A stretch of DNA of 64,000 nucleotides. It comes from Callorhinus ursinus. Its lineage: Eukaryota; Chordata; Mammalia; Carnivora; Otariidae. The notes below the pieces were generated by a model. That model saw nothing but the letters and a program-made list of their open reading frames with translations, was not told the DNA's origin and ran no database searches. Below, piece after piece: positions 45,514 through 57,213 of this stretch; position 1 is the stretch's first letter, and every line of letters begins with the position of its first letter. Location of the stretch: NCBI RefSeq assembly GCF_003265705.1, contig NW_020312859.1, forward strand, positions 1,420,901 to 1,484,900, given 5' to 3'. The translations under genes were made by a program, and so were the position numbers.

Positions 45514-45635
45514 TAGGGCACCTAGCTGGCTCAGTCAGAGGAGTGTGTAACTCTTGACCTGAGGGTCATGAGTTCAAGCCCCACATTGGGTTTTTATTTT
45601 CCAAAAAAGTAAACAAACTTTTAAAAAATAGGAAA
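45514..45635 (+). mobile_element. Older Can-SINE subtype
   Basis: GGGCACCTAGCTGGCTCAGT head and tRNA-like B box GAGTTCAAGCCCC, without the long CT body. Confidence 0.75.
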
Positions 45636-45884
45636 TGGTACAGAATTAATGAAAAGCCCTAAATTTAATCCTCCTATAAAAAAGAATATTATATATAAAG
45701 AAGAGATACAAAAATGGTTTGGGGTGTTATTTGGTGTTGAAATGGCTTAGAGGAAGAGAGAATCTAATTGTACCTACCTTTGACATCATACATCAAAATC
45801 AATATTAATTGGATTAAATAATCAATTATTAAAAGGGGAAAAGTAAACCATGGTAACATTAGAAAAGGAAAATATGTATTTATT

Positions 45885-46350
45885 AAGTTTTCTGGAGGGT
45901 GGAAAGTCAAAAGTTAAAAATGAGTCAACAAATCTGTGTTCCTTCTAGAGGCTCTGGAGGGAATCTGCTTTCCTGCTTTTTCCAGCATCTAGGGGCCTCC
46001 CGTGTTCCTTGGCTCACCGCCCCATCCTCCACTGTCAAAGCCAGCAGGGTAGTAACATCTTCCACTATCTCCCTCTCCCTCTCCTCCCCACTTCCCCACC
46101 CTCCCCCCAACCTCCACTTCTATCATCACATCTCCTTCTCTGACTCTGACCCTCCCACCCCCACTCTTATAAGGATCCTTGTGATTACATTATATTGGGC
46201 CCACCTGGACAATCCAGGATTATCTTCCCATCTCGAGATCCTTAACCTAATGACATTTGCAAAGCCTCCATTGCCATGTAAGGTGATATATTCACAGGTT
46301 CCAGAGATTAGGATATGGATATCTTTAGGAGGTCATTACTCTGACTCCCA
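45885..46350 (+). repeat. Ancient LTR-like repeat (family unresolved)
   Basis: CTTCTAGAGGCTCTGGAGGG, TTATAAGGATCCTTGTGATT, GGGCCCACCTGGACAATCCA, GATTAGGATATGGATATCTT. Known as an old LTR pattern; I cannot name the family. Confidence 0.5.
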
Positions 46351-46774
46351 CAGTTATGCAGAGCTATACTGACACTGATGGGCATGTCATAGAGGCTGGT
46401 CTCCCTGATGGCGGGGAGGGATCTTAGGGTGGCTATTCTGCAGTTCCCTGAGCCACTCCTTTCAACATACAACAGACCTTGCCAAGTGGGGGCTGTTCCA
46501 TTCCGATCCACTTTGTTGGCAGAATCTTACTCTGAGGAGCTATTAATTCAGTTGGAGTTCACAAGGAACTTAATATCACAATAAGGTCCCTTCTACCCCC
46601 ACCCCAATGTCCTGGGGAACAAGGATTCATTGACCAACTCCCAGGGACATTTATTCTATTTATTCCACTTGTGAACAGAGTACCCCATGAAAACCCAAGG
46701 GCCTCTGTCTTCTAGGAGATGTCTAACAGATTGTGAGCATAAACAAATCTACAGAAGGACATAAACCATGGTGT

Positions 46775-47035
46775 CATAAGACATCTATGAGCCATTGAGC
46801 CTGCATGATGAGCCAGGCATGATTCTAATAGCTTTAGGCGTGATACGTACTACCTCATTTAACTTACTTCATATTGACCTTATGAGGCACATACTATTCT
46901 CATTCCCATTTTATAGATGAAGAAGAGGAGTCATGGAGGATTAAAGAACAGGCCCAAGTCTGCCAGCTAGGAAGTGGTAGAGTAGAGTTGTGAATGTAGG
47001 CCGGTCTGATTCTACAGCCTATGTTCTAATCTGCC
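46775..47035 (-). repeat. MIR
   Basis: CTACCTCATTTAACTTACTT, ATTCCCATTTTATAGATGAA, reverse MIR with a diverged tail. Confidence 0.65.
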
Positions 47036-47329
47036 GAGACTTCATAAATGGTAAATTCTCTCAAAAGGTTTGAGCCAAGAAAGCTGGAGCGTCGGAGGTC
47101 TGTGTTCATGGCACACCAGAAAGATGCCCAGGGCTGCACAGGCAGGTCCCAGGCAGGCTGGCAGTCACTCCCACTCTCAATGCCTGTCTCCTCCCCTGCC
47201 TCCTATTGGCAAGGAATCCCTCCAAGACTAGCATGGAGAAATGAATTTCTTGGCCTCTGTTAGGTCATGGGAATTGGAAAGAAGAGATATTAGTCACTTT
47301 GCCTAGAAAATGCATATGCACATAGTATT

Positions 47330-47845
47330 GCAGAGGGTTCTAATCAAAAGAAAATCGCTGGCTGAGAAGGACACAGCATCACTTCTGTGTCCTCCTGCCA
47401 AAAATGTAGAACCTGGATCTAACAATGGAGAAACATCAGACAAGCCCCAGTGAGGGCCGTTCTATAAAATAAGTGGCCTGTACTCTTCAGAAATGTCAAG
47501 TTCATGAAGGACAAAGACAGACTGAAGAACTGTCACAGATCAAAGGAAACCCAAGAGATGAAAACAAAAGCAACATGTAACCCTAAACTGGGTCCAGGAC
47601 CAGAAAACAAATTGTTTCTTTCACTCTCAAGAACATTAGTGGAACAACTGGTGAAATTCAAATTAGGCCTGTGGATTAGATGACACAGAGATAACAGAGA
47701 GGAAGAGAAACAGACAGTTAGAGAGCAAACAAGGTAAAACGTTCAATATTTGGAGAATCTGGGGAAAGGACATTCAAGAACTCTTTGTACTATTTTTTGC
47801 AACCTTTCTGTAAATCTGAAATTATCTGAACATTTAAAAAAATAT
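47330..47845 (+). mobile_element. Old L1 3' UTR (L1M-type)
   Basis: Ends with CTTTGTACTATTTTTTGCAA, CTTTCTGTAAATCTGAAATT, typical of old L1 3' termini. Confidence 0.65.
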
Positions 47846-47879
47846 TTTTAGAGATCTTGACGTCTAGAGCCACAGTGCT

Positions 47880-48150
47880 TCATTATGTAGTGAATGAGAA
47901 TTGCCTTAACCGACAGCTCTGCACACCCTCTGCATCTACAGAAAAGGCTGAGAAGTGTTCTCGTGAGACAACTAGCAGAGCAAGATGGCAAGAAGTTCCT
48001 AAACCATGGAGTGCAGTGCAGCTGGGAGGTCAAGAGCACAAGTTGTTCACCTCCACTGCTCTGGGACCTTAGGCAAGCTATATAAGCTCTCTGTGCATCG
48101 ACTGGCTTGCCTGTAAAATCAACATAATAACAGTATTTATGAAGAAGACT
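47880..48150 (+). repeat. MIR fragment
   Basis: TGGGACCTTAGGCAAGCTAT, TGCCTGTAAAATCAACATAA. Confidence 0.5.
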
Positions 48151-48182
48151 ATTTATGTGACATTAGGAAAGGGAAGGAATTC

Positions 48183-48327
48183 TTTTTTTTTTAAGATTGT
48201 ATTTATTTATTTGGCAGAGGGAGTGCGTACAAGCAAGGGGAGTGGCAGGCAGAGGGGAGAGGGAGAAACAGGTTCATGACCTGAGTCCAAAACAGATGCT
48301 TAACTGACTGAGCCACCCAGGTGCCCC
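48183..48327 (-). mobile_element. Can-SINE with internal deletion
   Basis: Reverse tail and GAGCCACCCAGGTGCCCC head, but the middle (TCGATCC region) is missing. Target duplication GGGAAGGAATTCTT. Confidence 0.88.
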
Positions 48328-48576
48328 AAGGGAAGGAATTCTTAAACAAGACACAGAACACCACAAATCATAAAAGGGAAGGTTGAAACATTTGACTACA
48401 TTAAACTGTAAAACTTGTGAATGACAAGACACCATTAACAAAACGATAAACTGCAGCGAGAAGACCTAACCCTAACATGAGATCAGTATCCAGAATATGT
48501 AAACAACCCCTATGGATCAATAAGAAAAACAAAAAAATACCTCAATGGAAAAGTGGTCTAGAAATATAAACAGGCA

Positions 48577-48985
48577 GGGCGCCTGGGTGGCTCAGTTGGT
48601 TAAGAGACGGCCTTCGGCTCAGGTCATGATCCCGGAGTCCTGGGATCGAGTCCCACATCAGGCTCCCGGCTCAGTGGGGAGCCTGCTTCTCCCTCTGACC
48701 TTCTCCCCTCTCATGCTGTTTCTTTTTTTTTTTTAATATTTTATTTATTTATTTATTTGTGAGAGAGAGAATGAGAGATAGACAGCACGAGAGGGAAGAG
48801 GGTCGGAGGGAGAAGCAGACTCCCCGCTGAGCAGGGAACCCGATGTGGGACTCGATCCCGGGACTCCAGGATCATGACCTGAGCCGAAGGCAGTCGCTCA
48901 ACCAACTGAGCCACCCAGGCGCCCTCTCATGCTGTTTCTCTCTCTCTCTCTCTCAAATAAATAAATAAAATCTTTAAGAAAAAAA
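48577..48985 (+). mobile_element. Can-SINE split by a second Can-SINE
   Basis: Head at 48577, tail at about 48940-48985. Outer target duplication GAAATATAAACAGGCA at 48561-48576 and 48986-49001. Confidence 0.93.
48724..48924 (-). mobile_element. Can-SINE nested in another Can-SINE
   Basis: Opposite orientation to its host. Target duplication TCTCATGCTGTTTCT at 48709-48723 and 48925-48939. Confidence 0.93.
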
Positions 48986-49469
48986 GAAATATAAACAGGC
49001 AGTTCATAAAGGAAGAAACTTGAATAGCTTGTAAGAAAAGATGCTCAATATCCCTAAATTCAGGAGAATTTAAACTAAAACAACAAAGGTATCATTGCAT
49101 ACCTATAGTCATAAGCAAAAAATAAGTAAATGAATAAAGTCTGAAAATATCCAAAGTTGATAAGGGTATCTAGAAATGGTACTTATATATTGCAGGCAGG
49201 AGTATACATCAATACATCACACATACTTCCTTGGAGAGAAGTCTGGCTAAACCTCCTAAAGTTCAAGATGTGATATATACTACAAAGTCAGCAAATCTAC
49301 TCTTAAGTGTGTATCCTAGATGTGCACCCAAGGAGATATGTACTAATATGTTCAGTGCAGCACACTTTGTAGTAGAAAGAAAATCTAACTATTCCTTAGT
49401 ACAGATACACAAACTGTGGCCGATTCATGCAATAAAATACTATACAGCAAATAAAATGAATACATTAGA

Positions 49470-49680
49470 GCAGTGGTTCTCAGAATTTAGGATGCATCAG
49501 AATCACCAAGGAGGGCTTGGGAAAGGACAAATGGCTGGATCCTACCCTTGGAGTTTCTGATTCAATGAGTCTTGCATAGGTAGGGCTGAAATGCTGCATT
49601 TCTAACAAGTTCTCAGGTGTTACTGATGCTGCTTGCTGGTCCAGGGACCACAAAAGTAGTCACAAGTTTCAGCACAGTTA
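49470..49680 (+). repeat. MER5A-type hAT element
   Basis: AGCAGTGGTTCTCAGAATTT, CATCAGAATCACCAAGGAGG, ATTTCTAACAAGTTCTCAGG, GCTGGTCCAGGGACCAC. Confidence 0.8.
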
Positions 49681-50084
49681 AATTTTGAAAACCTAGCAGA
49701 GTTAAAAAGATAAAAGCAAGTTGGGAAAGGATACATAAAATATATATCTAGATACATTAAAAAATAGCATACAAATTGGAGAGATATTGAGATACAGATA
49801 TACCTTTATAATAAAAGTACAAAATATATGTGGGAATGTATTTCAGGAGAGTGATTGTCTCTGGGAAGGGAGAGGAAGGAAATGGGAAGAGAGTCTTAGC
49901 AGTGAGTAGAAGGGTATGTATTATATTATTTTATGTACTTTTAATGCATGTTTGAAATGTTAAGGAATTGAAGTTCAAATTATATAGCATCTATCTCATG
50001 GATGAGTGTGAATAACAACTGATATAATGTGAAACTTTCTGGGTGGGAAAAGATAGGAAGATGAAGTTGGGCCACAAAATCTCT

Positions 50085-50750
50085 GTCATTGTATATCTAA
50101 CCAGAAAAATAATAATAATAAGTTAAAAGATAACAGAAAAATAAGAGAATCAATCAATTCAACCAAACAATGAAAAAGCATACAATTTTATGGCATAAAC
50201 ATCAAAAAGGGGTAACGGCAGGAAAGAGAAGATTCTGAACTGAGTCAAGTGTGGTTCTTAACCTATGCATGAAAGGATACAAGGGAAGCAGGTGAATCCA
50301 CAAAATCCTGAGACTTCTCACTTAGAATGAGTGAACAACCTGGGGAAAAGTAAAGAAAAAAAAAAATCCCTGGGCAGAGATGTCCCTATCTGGCTCTGGG
50401 AGCTCTCAGCCAAGGTGGGAAAAACCACCCAGCTTCCATTTTCCCAGGTGCCATGATGAATTATGAATTATTAAGGACCCGAAGACCATGCATATCTGTC
50501 CATAGGAATCAGGCACACCCTGCACTCACCACAGGTGAGACAAACTAGACAATACTGTGTGTCTCTGTTTCTTTCCTTCAAGTATTTACCTGTGTATAAT
50601 TATATACTCAAATGTGATTATTCACCTAATTCTCTCTCTCCACTAGAAAGTAATCTCCAAGATAGCAGAGATGGGTCTGCATTTGCTCATGACAGTGCTT
50701 TGAAAGTAGCTGTCTGATAAACCATAGGGCCACCTAGTAGGTGTATAAAA
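50085..50750. other. Intergenic, no gene recognised
   Basis: AT-rich unique DNA. Confidence 0.35.
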
Positions 50751-50754
50751 AACA

Positions 50755-50885
50755 TTCAATGAATGGAGCACTGGGTGTTATATGCAAACAATGAATCATG
50801 GAACACTACATCAAAAACTAATGATGTAATATCGGTGACTAACATAACATAATGAAATAAAAAAATTTTTAAAAAGTATACTAAA
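50755..50885 (+). mobile_element. L1 3' end, 5'-truncated
   Basis: GAGCACTGGGTGTTATATGC, CATCAAAAACTAATGATGTA and a poly-A tail: the plus-strand version of the 32.6-kb L1 end. Confidence 0.85.
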
Positions 50886-50889
50886 AAAA

Positions 50890-51600
50890 GAAAACATTCA
50901 GTGAGCAAATGAGTGAAGGAGCAAATAAGTGATTGTCAAAGAAATCTGACTTCCCATAGCATTCCAATTCCACAGCCACCATTTTTTCTTGGCATGCACT
51001 ATTCAAAGGAGAAAAACTAGACCCCCGTGGGGTCTGAGGCATTTCCTAACTAATAAAAAAGCCTACCTGATTCATATAGCCATAGCTGGGATTAATAAAA
51101 TGTATTTACTTGTGTGAGCAAATTCCCTTCTCTCTGACAAATTATTCTAGAGATTAAATGAACAATACAGCATTTTGCATGCTTCATAGTCAACAGTTAC
51201 ATTCTGAGAAATTTATTTCTGACATTGAATAAATATTCCAGAAAGTAACTCAAAAAGAACCTGTGACTATATCACCAGAAGCGTCTTGCCCCTTGTCAGC
51301 GAAACTAATAGGGTACACACCCTATTTAAATGTAGATTTAAATAAAGCGTTTTTTCTACCTCTCTGCTCTCTTTGTTCCTTGGGATCCGGAGGTTACAGG
51401 AATATATATACTATTCTCCAACACACATCCAAAGGTGTTTTGTTTTCTCTTGCGTTTTATGAAAAACTAAATCGAAGTATTTTAGGATTTAAATGATCTA
51501 TTTCCACAGTTAGAATGGAAGGAAGGCGCTCCGAAAATCAGAAGAAAGGCGAAGACTTTGGGGTCGGGGGACCAAGCCTGGCCCCATCCTTAGCCGTGGA
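50890..51600. other. Intergenic upstream of the CpG island, no gene recognised
   Basis: AT-rich unique DNA up to the abrupt CpG island edge. Confidence 0.4.
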
Positions 51601-51604
51601 TGCC

Positions 51605-51617
51605 GTTACTAGGCAAC
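51605..51617. promoter_or_regulatory. RFX X-box-like imperfect palindrome
   Basis: GTTACTAGGCAAC at the CpG island edge; a second half-site ATTGCTAAGG is at 51663-51672. Confidence 0.45.
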
Positions 51618-51779
51618 CCCTAGCGTTCTCAACGGCCGCCGGGAAGCCACTTCCCCGCCCTCATTGCTAAGGAGATGGACGCCCAACTCAGCCCTGCCGT
51701 AAACCCACGCGCTCTTGCGACATTGCCGCGCCTGCCGCTGCGTGCGCGCCCTCTGCCCCCACTCTCCGCCCCGGCCGCC

Positions 51780-51907
51780 ATTGCCTCGTGCCCGCGCCGG
51801 TCGGTTGGTGGCGCCTTTGTCCTACGGCGGGCAGGTGGGCTGAGGTGGAGGCGGCAGGGGCGGGCCTGAGGCGAAGGAGAGGCCGGGAGCCCGCCGCGCT
51901 GGTAGCG
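51780..51907 (+). other. NCOA5: Putative NCOA5 non-coding exon 1
   Basis: A consensus splice donor (GGTAGCG followed by GTGAGT, 51908-51913) sits just downstream of the YY1-type site in the CpG island. This fits a 5'-UTR exon spliced to a coding exon beyond the window. NCOA5 encodes a nuclear receptor coactivator. The exon start is a guess; the donor is clear. Everything downstream to 64000 would then be intron 1. Confidence 0.55.
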
Positions 51908-52282
51908 GTGAGTGCCGGGAAGCGGTGGCCGTCCGCCGAGGGTGGGGCTCACGGCAGGCGGTTGAGGGGGTTCGGGCCGGATGGGGAGGCTGAGGCGGGA
52001 GGGCCCGCTCGACGCGCGGCCGCGGTCGCGGCCTCGGCTCCCCTCCGGGTGCGCGCGGAGCTGCGCATGCCCGGTGTGGGGCGCGGCCTCTGGCTCCCGT
52101 CAAGCCCAGGCCCGGCCAGCCGTGGTGGTCTCGGGTCCGGGCGGCGCCGCACTGCGGCCGCCTGTCTGTGTGCGAACCGCCGACAATAGTCCTCCAAGCT
52201 TGTCTGTAGGGTAGGCCTGCACACCCCGCGTCCCTTTCTCGAAATGGTGAAGTCGCTCGCCTGCGGGTCCTCAGCGAGTCGG

Positions 52283-52354
52283 TGGCGCAGGCGGGATTCG
52301 AACTCGGACCGAGGCGGCTCGCCTCTCCGGGCGTTCTACCGGGCGTGCAGCGCC
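52283..52354 (-). ncRNA. tRNA-like sequence with near-consensus B box
   Basis: On the minus strand 72 bases resemble a tRNA. A 7-bp acceptor stem (GGCGCTG with CTGCGCC) has 6 of 7 pairs. GGTAGA sits in the D-loop position, and the T loop TTCGAAT lies in a B box AGTTCGAATCC (10 of 11 to consensus). The T stem has only 3 of 5 pairs and the A box is poor. It could be a decayed tRNA, a TFIIIC-binding site, or chance in GC-rich DNA. Confidence 0.3.
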
Positions 52355-52613
52355 GTGCGGCGAACCGAACGCTGGCCCCCGTCGCCGCCGCCTCTCGGCC
52401 CCTTGACAGCATCTTCAAGGCGTCTGTCTCCTTGTCGCGTGATACCCCCACTCACTTTATAATGCGGACCCCGGGCCCCAAGGATGGGGAAGAAACTGTG
52501 CCCGAGGTTACCGCGGAAACTAGCGACAGAGCCAGCGCCCCAACCTGCTGGCTCTTCTGTCTCCTGGACCAGGGCACTCTCCGCTCCCGAGGACCCGCCG
52601 GGGCCTTTTTTTA

Positions 52614-52892
52614 GGACGGCGTTTCCCAAATTTCAGTCTCTCGCGTTGCACCTTTCTGTCCGTGTACCTTCTGTACTGTTATTTATTTACCAAATGTTAA
52701 TATTTTTCTTTAAGCTGACTCCTTTTTTTTCTCCTTAAATACATTTGTTTAAGGTGGAAACGTAAATCGCAAAATGGAAAGCCATTTTCTAATGCTCATA
52801 AAAAATAAATACCTATCTATTAAAATAAACAGTGCGTCCTTGTTCCTCCTCAAGTTATTCTGCGTTCCACGCTTTGGGAAACGCTGCCCTAG
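52614..52892. mobile_element. Short hAT-like DNA element with terminal inverted repeats
   Basis: Left end GGACGGCGTTTCCCAAA and right end TTTGGGAAACGCTGCCC are inverted copies about 280 bp apart, with an AT-rich interior; no coding region. Confidence 0.5.
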
Positions 52893-54269
52893 GATTATGG
52901 GGTTAATTGTCGTCCTGGCTTTCGCTCTGCACAGAATTTTCCCCTGAGGCATAGCGGATTCCATGAAATGCCCCAGGATCTTCGGGGATGATGATATTTA
53001 TAAGGCATTTTCGTTGTAAACTGTTCTTATTATTAACTTGCAAGCGATAGTCCCAGGGAACTGCAGGAACTGTCAGCTCTAGTGCACCCGGTGTGCCTCT
53101 TCAGTTTTCTTGTAGCACAGTGGTATGGTAACCACCTGACAATTTCTGCATACGAAGATGGAGCAGTTTTGGTTTTTGACAATTCTAGATTTAATGTTTT
53201 TTGTATGAGCCAGTCTGGGTATGAAAACTAACTTTCATGTTGCCTTTTTCCAACCAGTAAACCCCAAGCTTTTGCATTATGGGTATTGGAGATCACTTGG
53301 CTATTTAACATCTGTTTCTTCCTATATTCTTGTTTCTTTGCCTTTCTTTTAGCTCATCTGTCACCCTCCAGGTACTCTTTGAAACCTCTGACATGATCTT
53401 TTAACCTAAAACATAGAAACTAGTTTTCCTTGTAGAATGTGCTGGAGAAACCGTATTTCAAGGCCCAGTGGAAGGAATTTTTCTAGGTGCATGTTGTTCA
53501 GTGTCGCTTGCTGGTGAATACTGCACATTTAAAGAAGGCATTAGGAGCTCCTGTTTCCTTGCTAGATCAGATGCTGCCAATTGATGAATTGTTGAATAAA
53601 GCTAATTAGGTCTTTTCAAAGAAAGGGAGGCACTGACAGATTAACTTATTTATGTAAACAGTCTGTTCTGTTTGTAGTCCGTTCATAAACTTTTTGTGTG
53701 TGAGAGAGCAGATTTACTTTAATTCATTGAAAGGAAACTCAGAGAAGTCTGTTCAGGCCATTCAGGTGTTGTTTCGTCAAAGGCTGTTAAAAAAAAAAAA
53801 AATCCACATTCCTGGGGGTTACTTTGGTAAGAGAAAAATGTAGAACTTACATAAGGCTAAGGTGGTTTTCTTCACATTTCTCAGCATCAGTCCTGTTTAG
53901 AGAAGAAATGAGAATTTTTTACTCAGGTCCATTTCAGAACGTCAGCAAATGGAGCTTCAATCTACCAGTGCTCAAAAGCTAAGTCCTTTGGAGAGGTTTT
54001 AAGAAGTGTGATAAAAAAGAGTGGCTCATGCTTTGAAACTTCTTTCTTGATAACCGTTGCAAGCATTCCATCCCTGTGGCCTGCAGATGGCAGTGCCTTT
54101 GTATGGCTTGTTACTACTGTGAGAAGTATTGGAATTCGGTTGTGCTTTTTAGAATGAGAAACCTGTGGAGGAAATGTATTTAATATTTTATTCCCTTCAA
54201 CTATCATTGTTTGTTGTTTTTGACTCCCCACACAAAGAATGAAATGTCTGTTCTTAAACTCACTATCCC

Positions 54270-54470
54270 TCTTAATGGTAATGATAACATACAACCATCG
54301 GTGCGTATGATTTACAAAGCAGGTTTTAAAGTACCAACTCATTTGCTGCCGCCAATCATCTTGTGAGATAGGTAGGCTGATATTAAATATTTTTTGCTTA
54401 TGAGGAAATAATGGCACAGAGAAGTTAGATTTTTTTTGCCCAAATCATATACTTAGTAGAACATATTCAA
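54270..54470 (-). repeat. MIR fragment
   Basis: GTGAGATAGGTAGGCTGATA, GAGGAAATAATGGCACAGAG; diverged. Confidence 0.5.
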
Positions 54471-55121
54471 GATACTATTGAAGATAAAAGATTTTGTGGT
54501 CAAGAAAAATTGGGAAATAATGAGGTAAGGAGGTGTCCGTATTCCAGAATTTTAATATGCTAAACATATGCACTGTAGATGTTCAAGAGAGGAAGATATC
54601 ATTGGTACCTTTCTCTTGCTATCCTCCTATATACATGTTTAGGTCCTAGTGTTTTCCCAAACTGACTATTCTTTCTGCCACCCTCTGTTTCATCTCTGTA
54701 CCTTGTGGTTTACTAATGATTACCATGTGTCTTGAGACAAGTGCTTTTAAAGCTCAGTCAGCTTTTTTTTGTGCCAAAAGATTTGTCCTGTGAACAGCAT
54801 ACACATTTGTCTAGACTATTTGGCTTAAGCAGAGTTAAACTATCAAGAAGTTAAAAGGGCAGTGACCAACAGAAAATTACCCTTTATGCTACTTTCATTA
54901 ATGAGAAGTGTTAATGAAAGGGTCAGGGTAAGGCCACTGTCTGAAGCAGCAGCACATTAGAGAAATACGAAGTATACTGACAGCTAAATATATAATACCA
55001 GCATGCCTGCTGCTTTTTAAATGGTGGTTTTATTACCACCAGATATGAATACTTATGGTCATTTTCATTCTTTATCCTATCACTAAAAAAAAACAAGAGA
55101 TAATAGGTCAACTGGACCAAT

Positions 55122-55232
55122 TACTTTTTTTTAATTTAAATTCAATTAATTAACATAGTGTATTATTAGTTTCAGAGGTAGAGTTCAGTGATTCATCAGT
55201 TGTACAGAACACCCAGTGCTCATTATCAATTA
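55122..55232 (-). mobile_element. Carnivore L1 3' end fragment
   Basis: TTAATTAACATAGTGTATTA, TTTCAGAGGTAGAGTTCAGT, CACCCAGTGCTCATTATCAA. Confidence 0.75.
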
Positions 55233-55754
55233 CTTTTATGTTAAGAAAGTAATTTCCCTCAAAGAGTCAGAACTTTTGCAGACCATAAGACTCTTTTCCC
55301 TTTATTTCCTGTTCAGAAGAGTATTTTTGTTCACCTATATAAAGACCAACAACTTTAGGCAAGGATCAGGGCAACTTAAGTTGCATTGGAGGACATTTAT
55401 AAAGCAGAATGTCTTACAACTTTAGCTCTATAAAATATCTTGAGTGATCCCCTGGTTTGGATCTAGAATGATTGAATTACTGAAGATTAGGTTGATCCTG
55501 CAGTTGGTGAGCAAGCTTTGGAGAACTTTGAATTATGAATAATTTGACTTTAAGTGAGTATACTTAATTATGCAACTGGAGATTGAGATAGTAATAACAT
55601 ATTTACCATCAGAGATGATACAAGAAATTTATTTTTAAATGTTTCTTCAGGAATTATTCTTGATACCCAAAAGAAAAAAAAATAGGAAAAACATGATTTC
55701 ATTCAGTGCAAAAACTTAAGATTATGAACTGAGCTTTTCTTTGGAAAACTTACT

Positions 55755-55918
55755 TTAGGACAGCATCACTCACTGGAACAGCTTGTTGAAAGTACAAATC
55801 TGTATACTGCTCACCAACCCCCCAGCTGACCAGTCTCTGGAGGTGAGGGCTGGGGAATCTGCCTTTCAGAAGCAACCACTGCAGTTTTTATGTACATTAA
55901 AGTTTTGAGAACCCCCTG
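55755..55918 (+). repeat. MER5-like hAT fragment
   Basis: GGACAGCATCACTCACTGGA, GGGAATCTGCCTTTCAGAAG, AGTTTTGAGAACCCCCTG. Confidence 0.45.
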
Positions 55919-56894
55919 ATTTAGGCTTTAGAAAATGAGTTTTCACTGGAAATAGAAGATTGAATCATATTCTAGTACTAATCTATTCATATCCCAGATT
56001 ACTAATAGGAATTGACAACTTTGGTTTATGGTTGGGTATACATTTTAAGCAAAACTGTAATTTAACTATAAAATGTTCTTTGGCTTCATAGTTTGAACTA
56101 GAGGTAATAGCAATAGTTAGAATACCTGTAGAGTTTTCAATATTGTAATTCCTTTCACTCACATCAGTAAGATGCTTTTACCTTCTTGAGAGCAAAGAAA
56201 GCAGACCTACCAAGATTCCTTGGTCTGCTTATTAAATTTAGATTTCCTCCACCTTGCTTTTAGTGGTATGGATGTGAAATCCTATGTGTGACCATTTTTC
56301 TCTTCTTGCAAAGAGATGCATTTAGATATGAAAACCAAATGCCTCAGAAGAAGCAGGAATTTTAGCCCCTGCCAGCAAAACAATATTGACAAGTCTAGTT
56401 GGCAGAATTTAGAGAGAACTTGAGTTGGCAGATTGCCATTTATTAACCAAAGAAGTGGATAATATGGACTCAAAAAGCGGCAAGCTCAGTGGTTATTATT
56501 TTTCTTGCTATTTTATAAGTAGGTAATTGGGAAAAGAAGCTTAGATTTTCAGGATACTTTTTAAATGATCAAATGAAATTGAAAAGTTGTTGGTGCACAC
56601 TCCTCCTTGGGGGGCAAGGGCACTGACCTATAATTGGATATTATTATTAACTTTAGTACAATGGAAACTTGGGTTGATGATTCCATTTCCTTTGGAGGTA
56701 GCTATGTGATTATGTTTTCTATACTGTTTTCAAGGGTTATACTTTGACAGATTTTAGCCATTGTCGTGACGTTTTCTTTGTAACATGATGTTTATGGGTT
56801 ATTGCTCCTTGAATAGAGGAGTTTAAAGAGGTTTCTAAATGGAGGATCTAAGTGTAGGTTACGCATAAGCTAAAGGGATAAGTAGATAATACAG

Positions 56895-57025
56895 TTCCCA
56901 AATACTTGCCAAGAATCACCTGAGAAGCTTGTTAAAATACAGGTTCCTAGGCTTCATCCAAGTTTGAGATGGGGTCTGAGAATAATGTTTAACCATCTTC
57001 CTGGGTGGTGCTGATATATCTTCAT
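56895..57025 (+). repeat. MER5A-type hAT fragment
   Basis: AAGAATCACCTGAGAAGCTT, GTTAAAATACAGGTTCCTAG, CTGGGTGGTGCTGATA. Confidence 0.6.
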
Positions 57026-57213
57026 TAAAGGAATGCGACGTGAAGAATGAAAAAATGTGTATATATATAAATGAGGAGAGGGGACGTGGGAAACTATTTA
57101 ATGGGTATAAAGAGTTTTTAATTTTGCAAGATAAAAAAGTTCTGAAGATCTGTTGTACAACAGTGTGAATATACTCAATGTACTAAACTGTACACTTAAA
57201 AATAGTTCATATG

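Larger units (their letters stand above)
48335..49980 (+). mobile_element. Degenerate L1 ORF2 to 3' UTR, interrupted by SINEs and MER5A
   Basis: CAGTATCCAGAATATGTAAA, AAAAGATGCTCAATATCC, TGGCCGATTCATGCAATAAA, GTGATTGTCTCTGGGAAGGG in L1 order. Many stops. Confidence 0.75.
51640..52610 (+). promoter_or_regulatory. NCOA5: CpG island, probable NCOA5 promoter
   Basis: A dense run of CpG and GC boxes, unique in the window. There is a YY1-type GCCGCCATTG at 51774-51783 and an NRF1-like CTGCGCATGC at 52061-52070. RFX-type X-boxes lie at 51605-51617 and 51663-51672. In human, NCOA5 lies head-to-head with CD40 at a similar distance (about 28 kb), so this island is the expected NCOA5 start. No coding sequence confirms it. 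Confidence 0.75.

Noticed and set aside
36530..46350. Complete endogenous retrovirus between the LTR-like repeats
   Set aside because: Only diverged solo LTR-type fragments; no gag, pol or env-like reading between them.
51822..52451. 209-residue minus-strand ORF across the CpG island
   Set aside because: Arg/Pro/Ala-rich reading typical of GC-rich DNA with few stops; overlaps the inferred exon 1 and donor.
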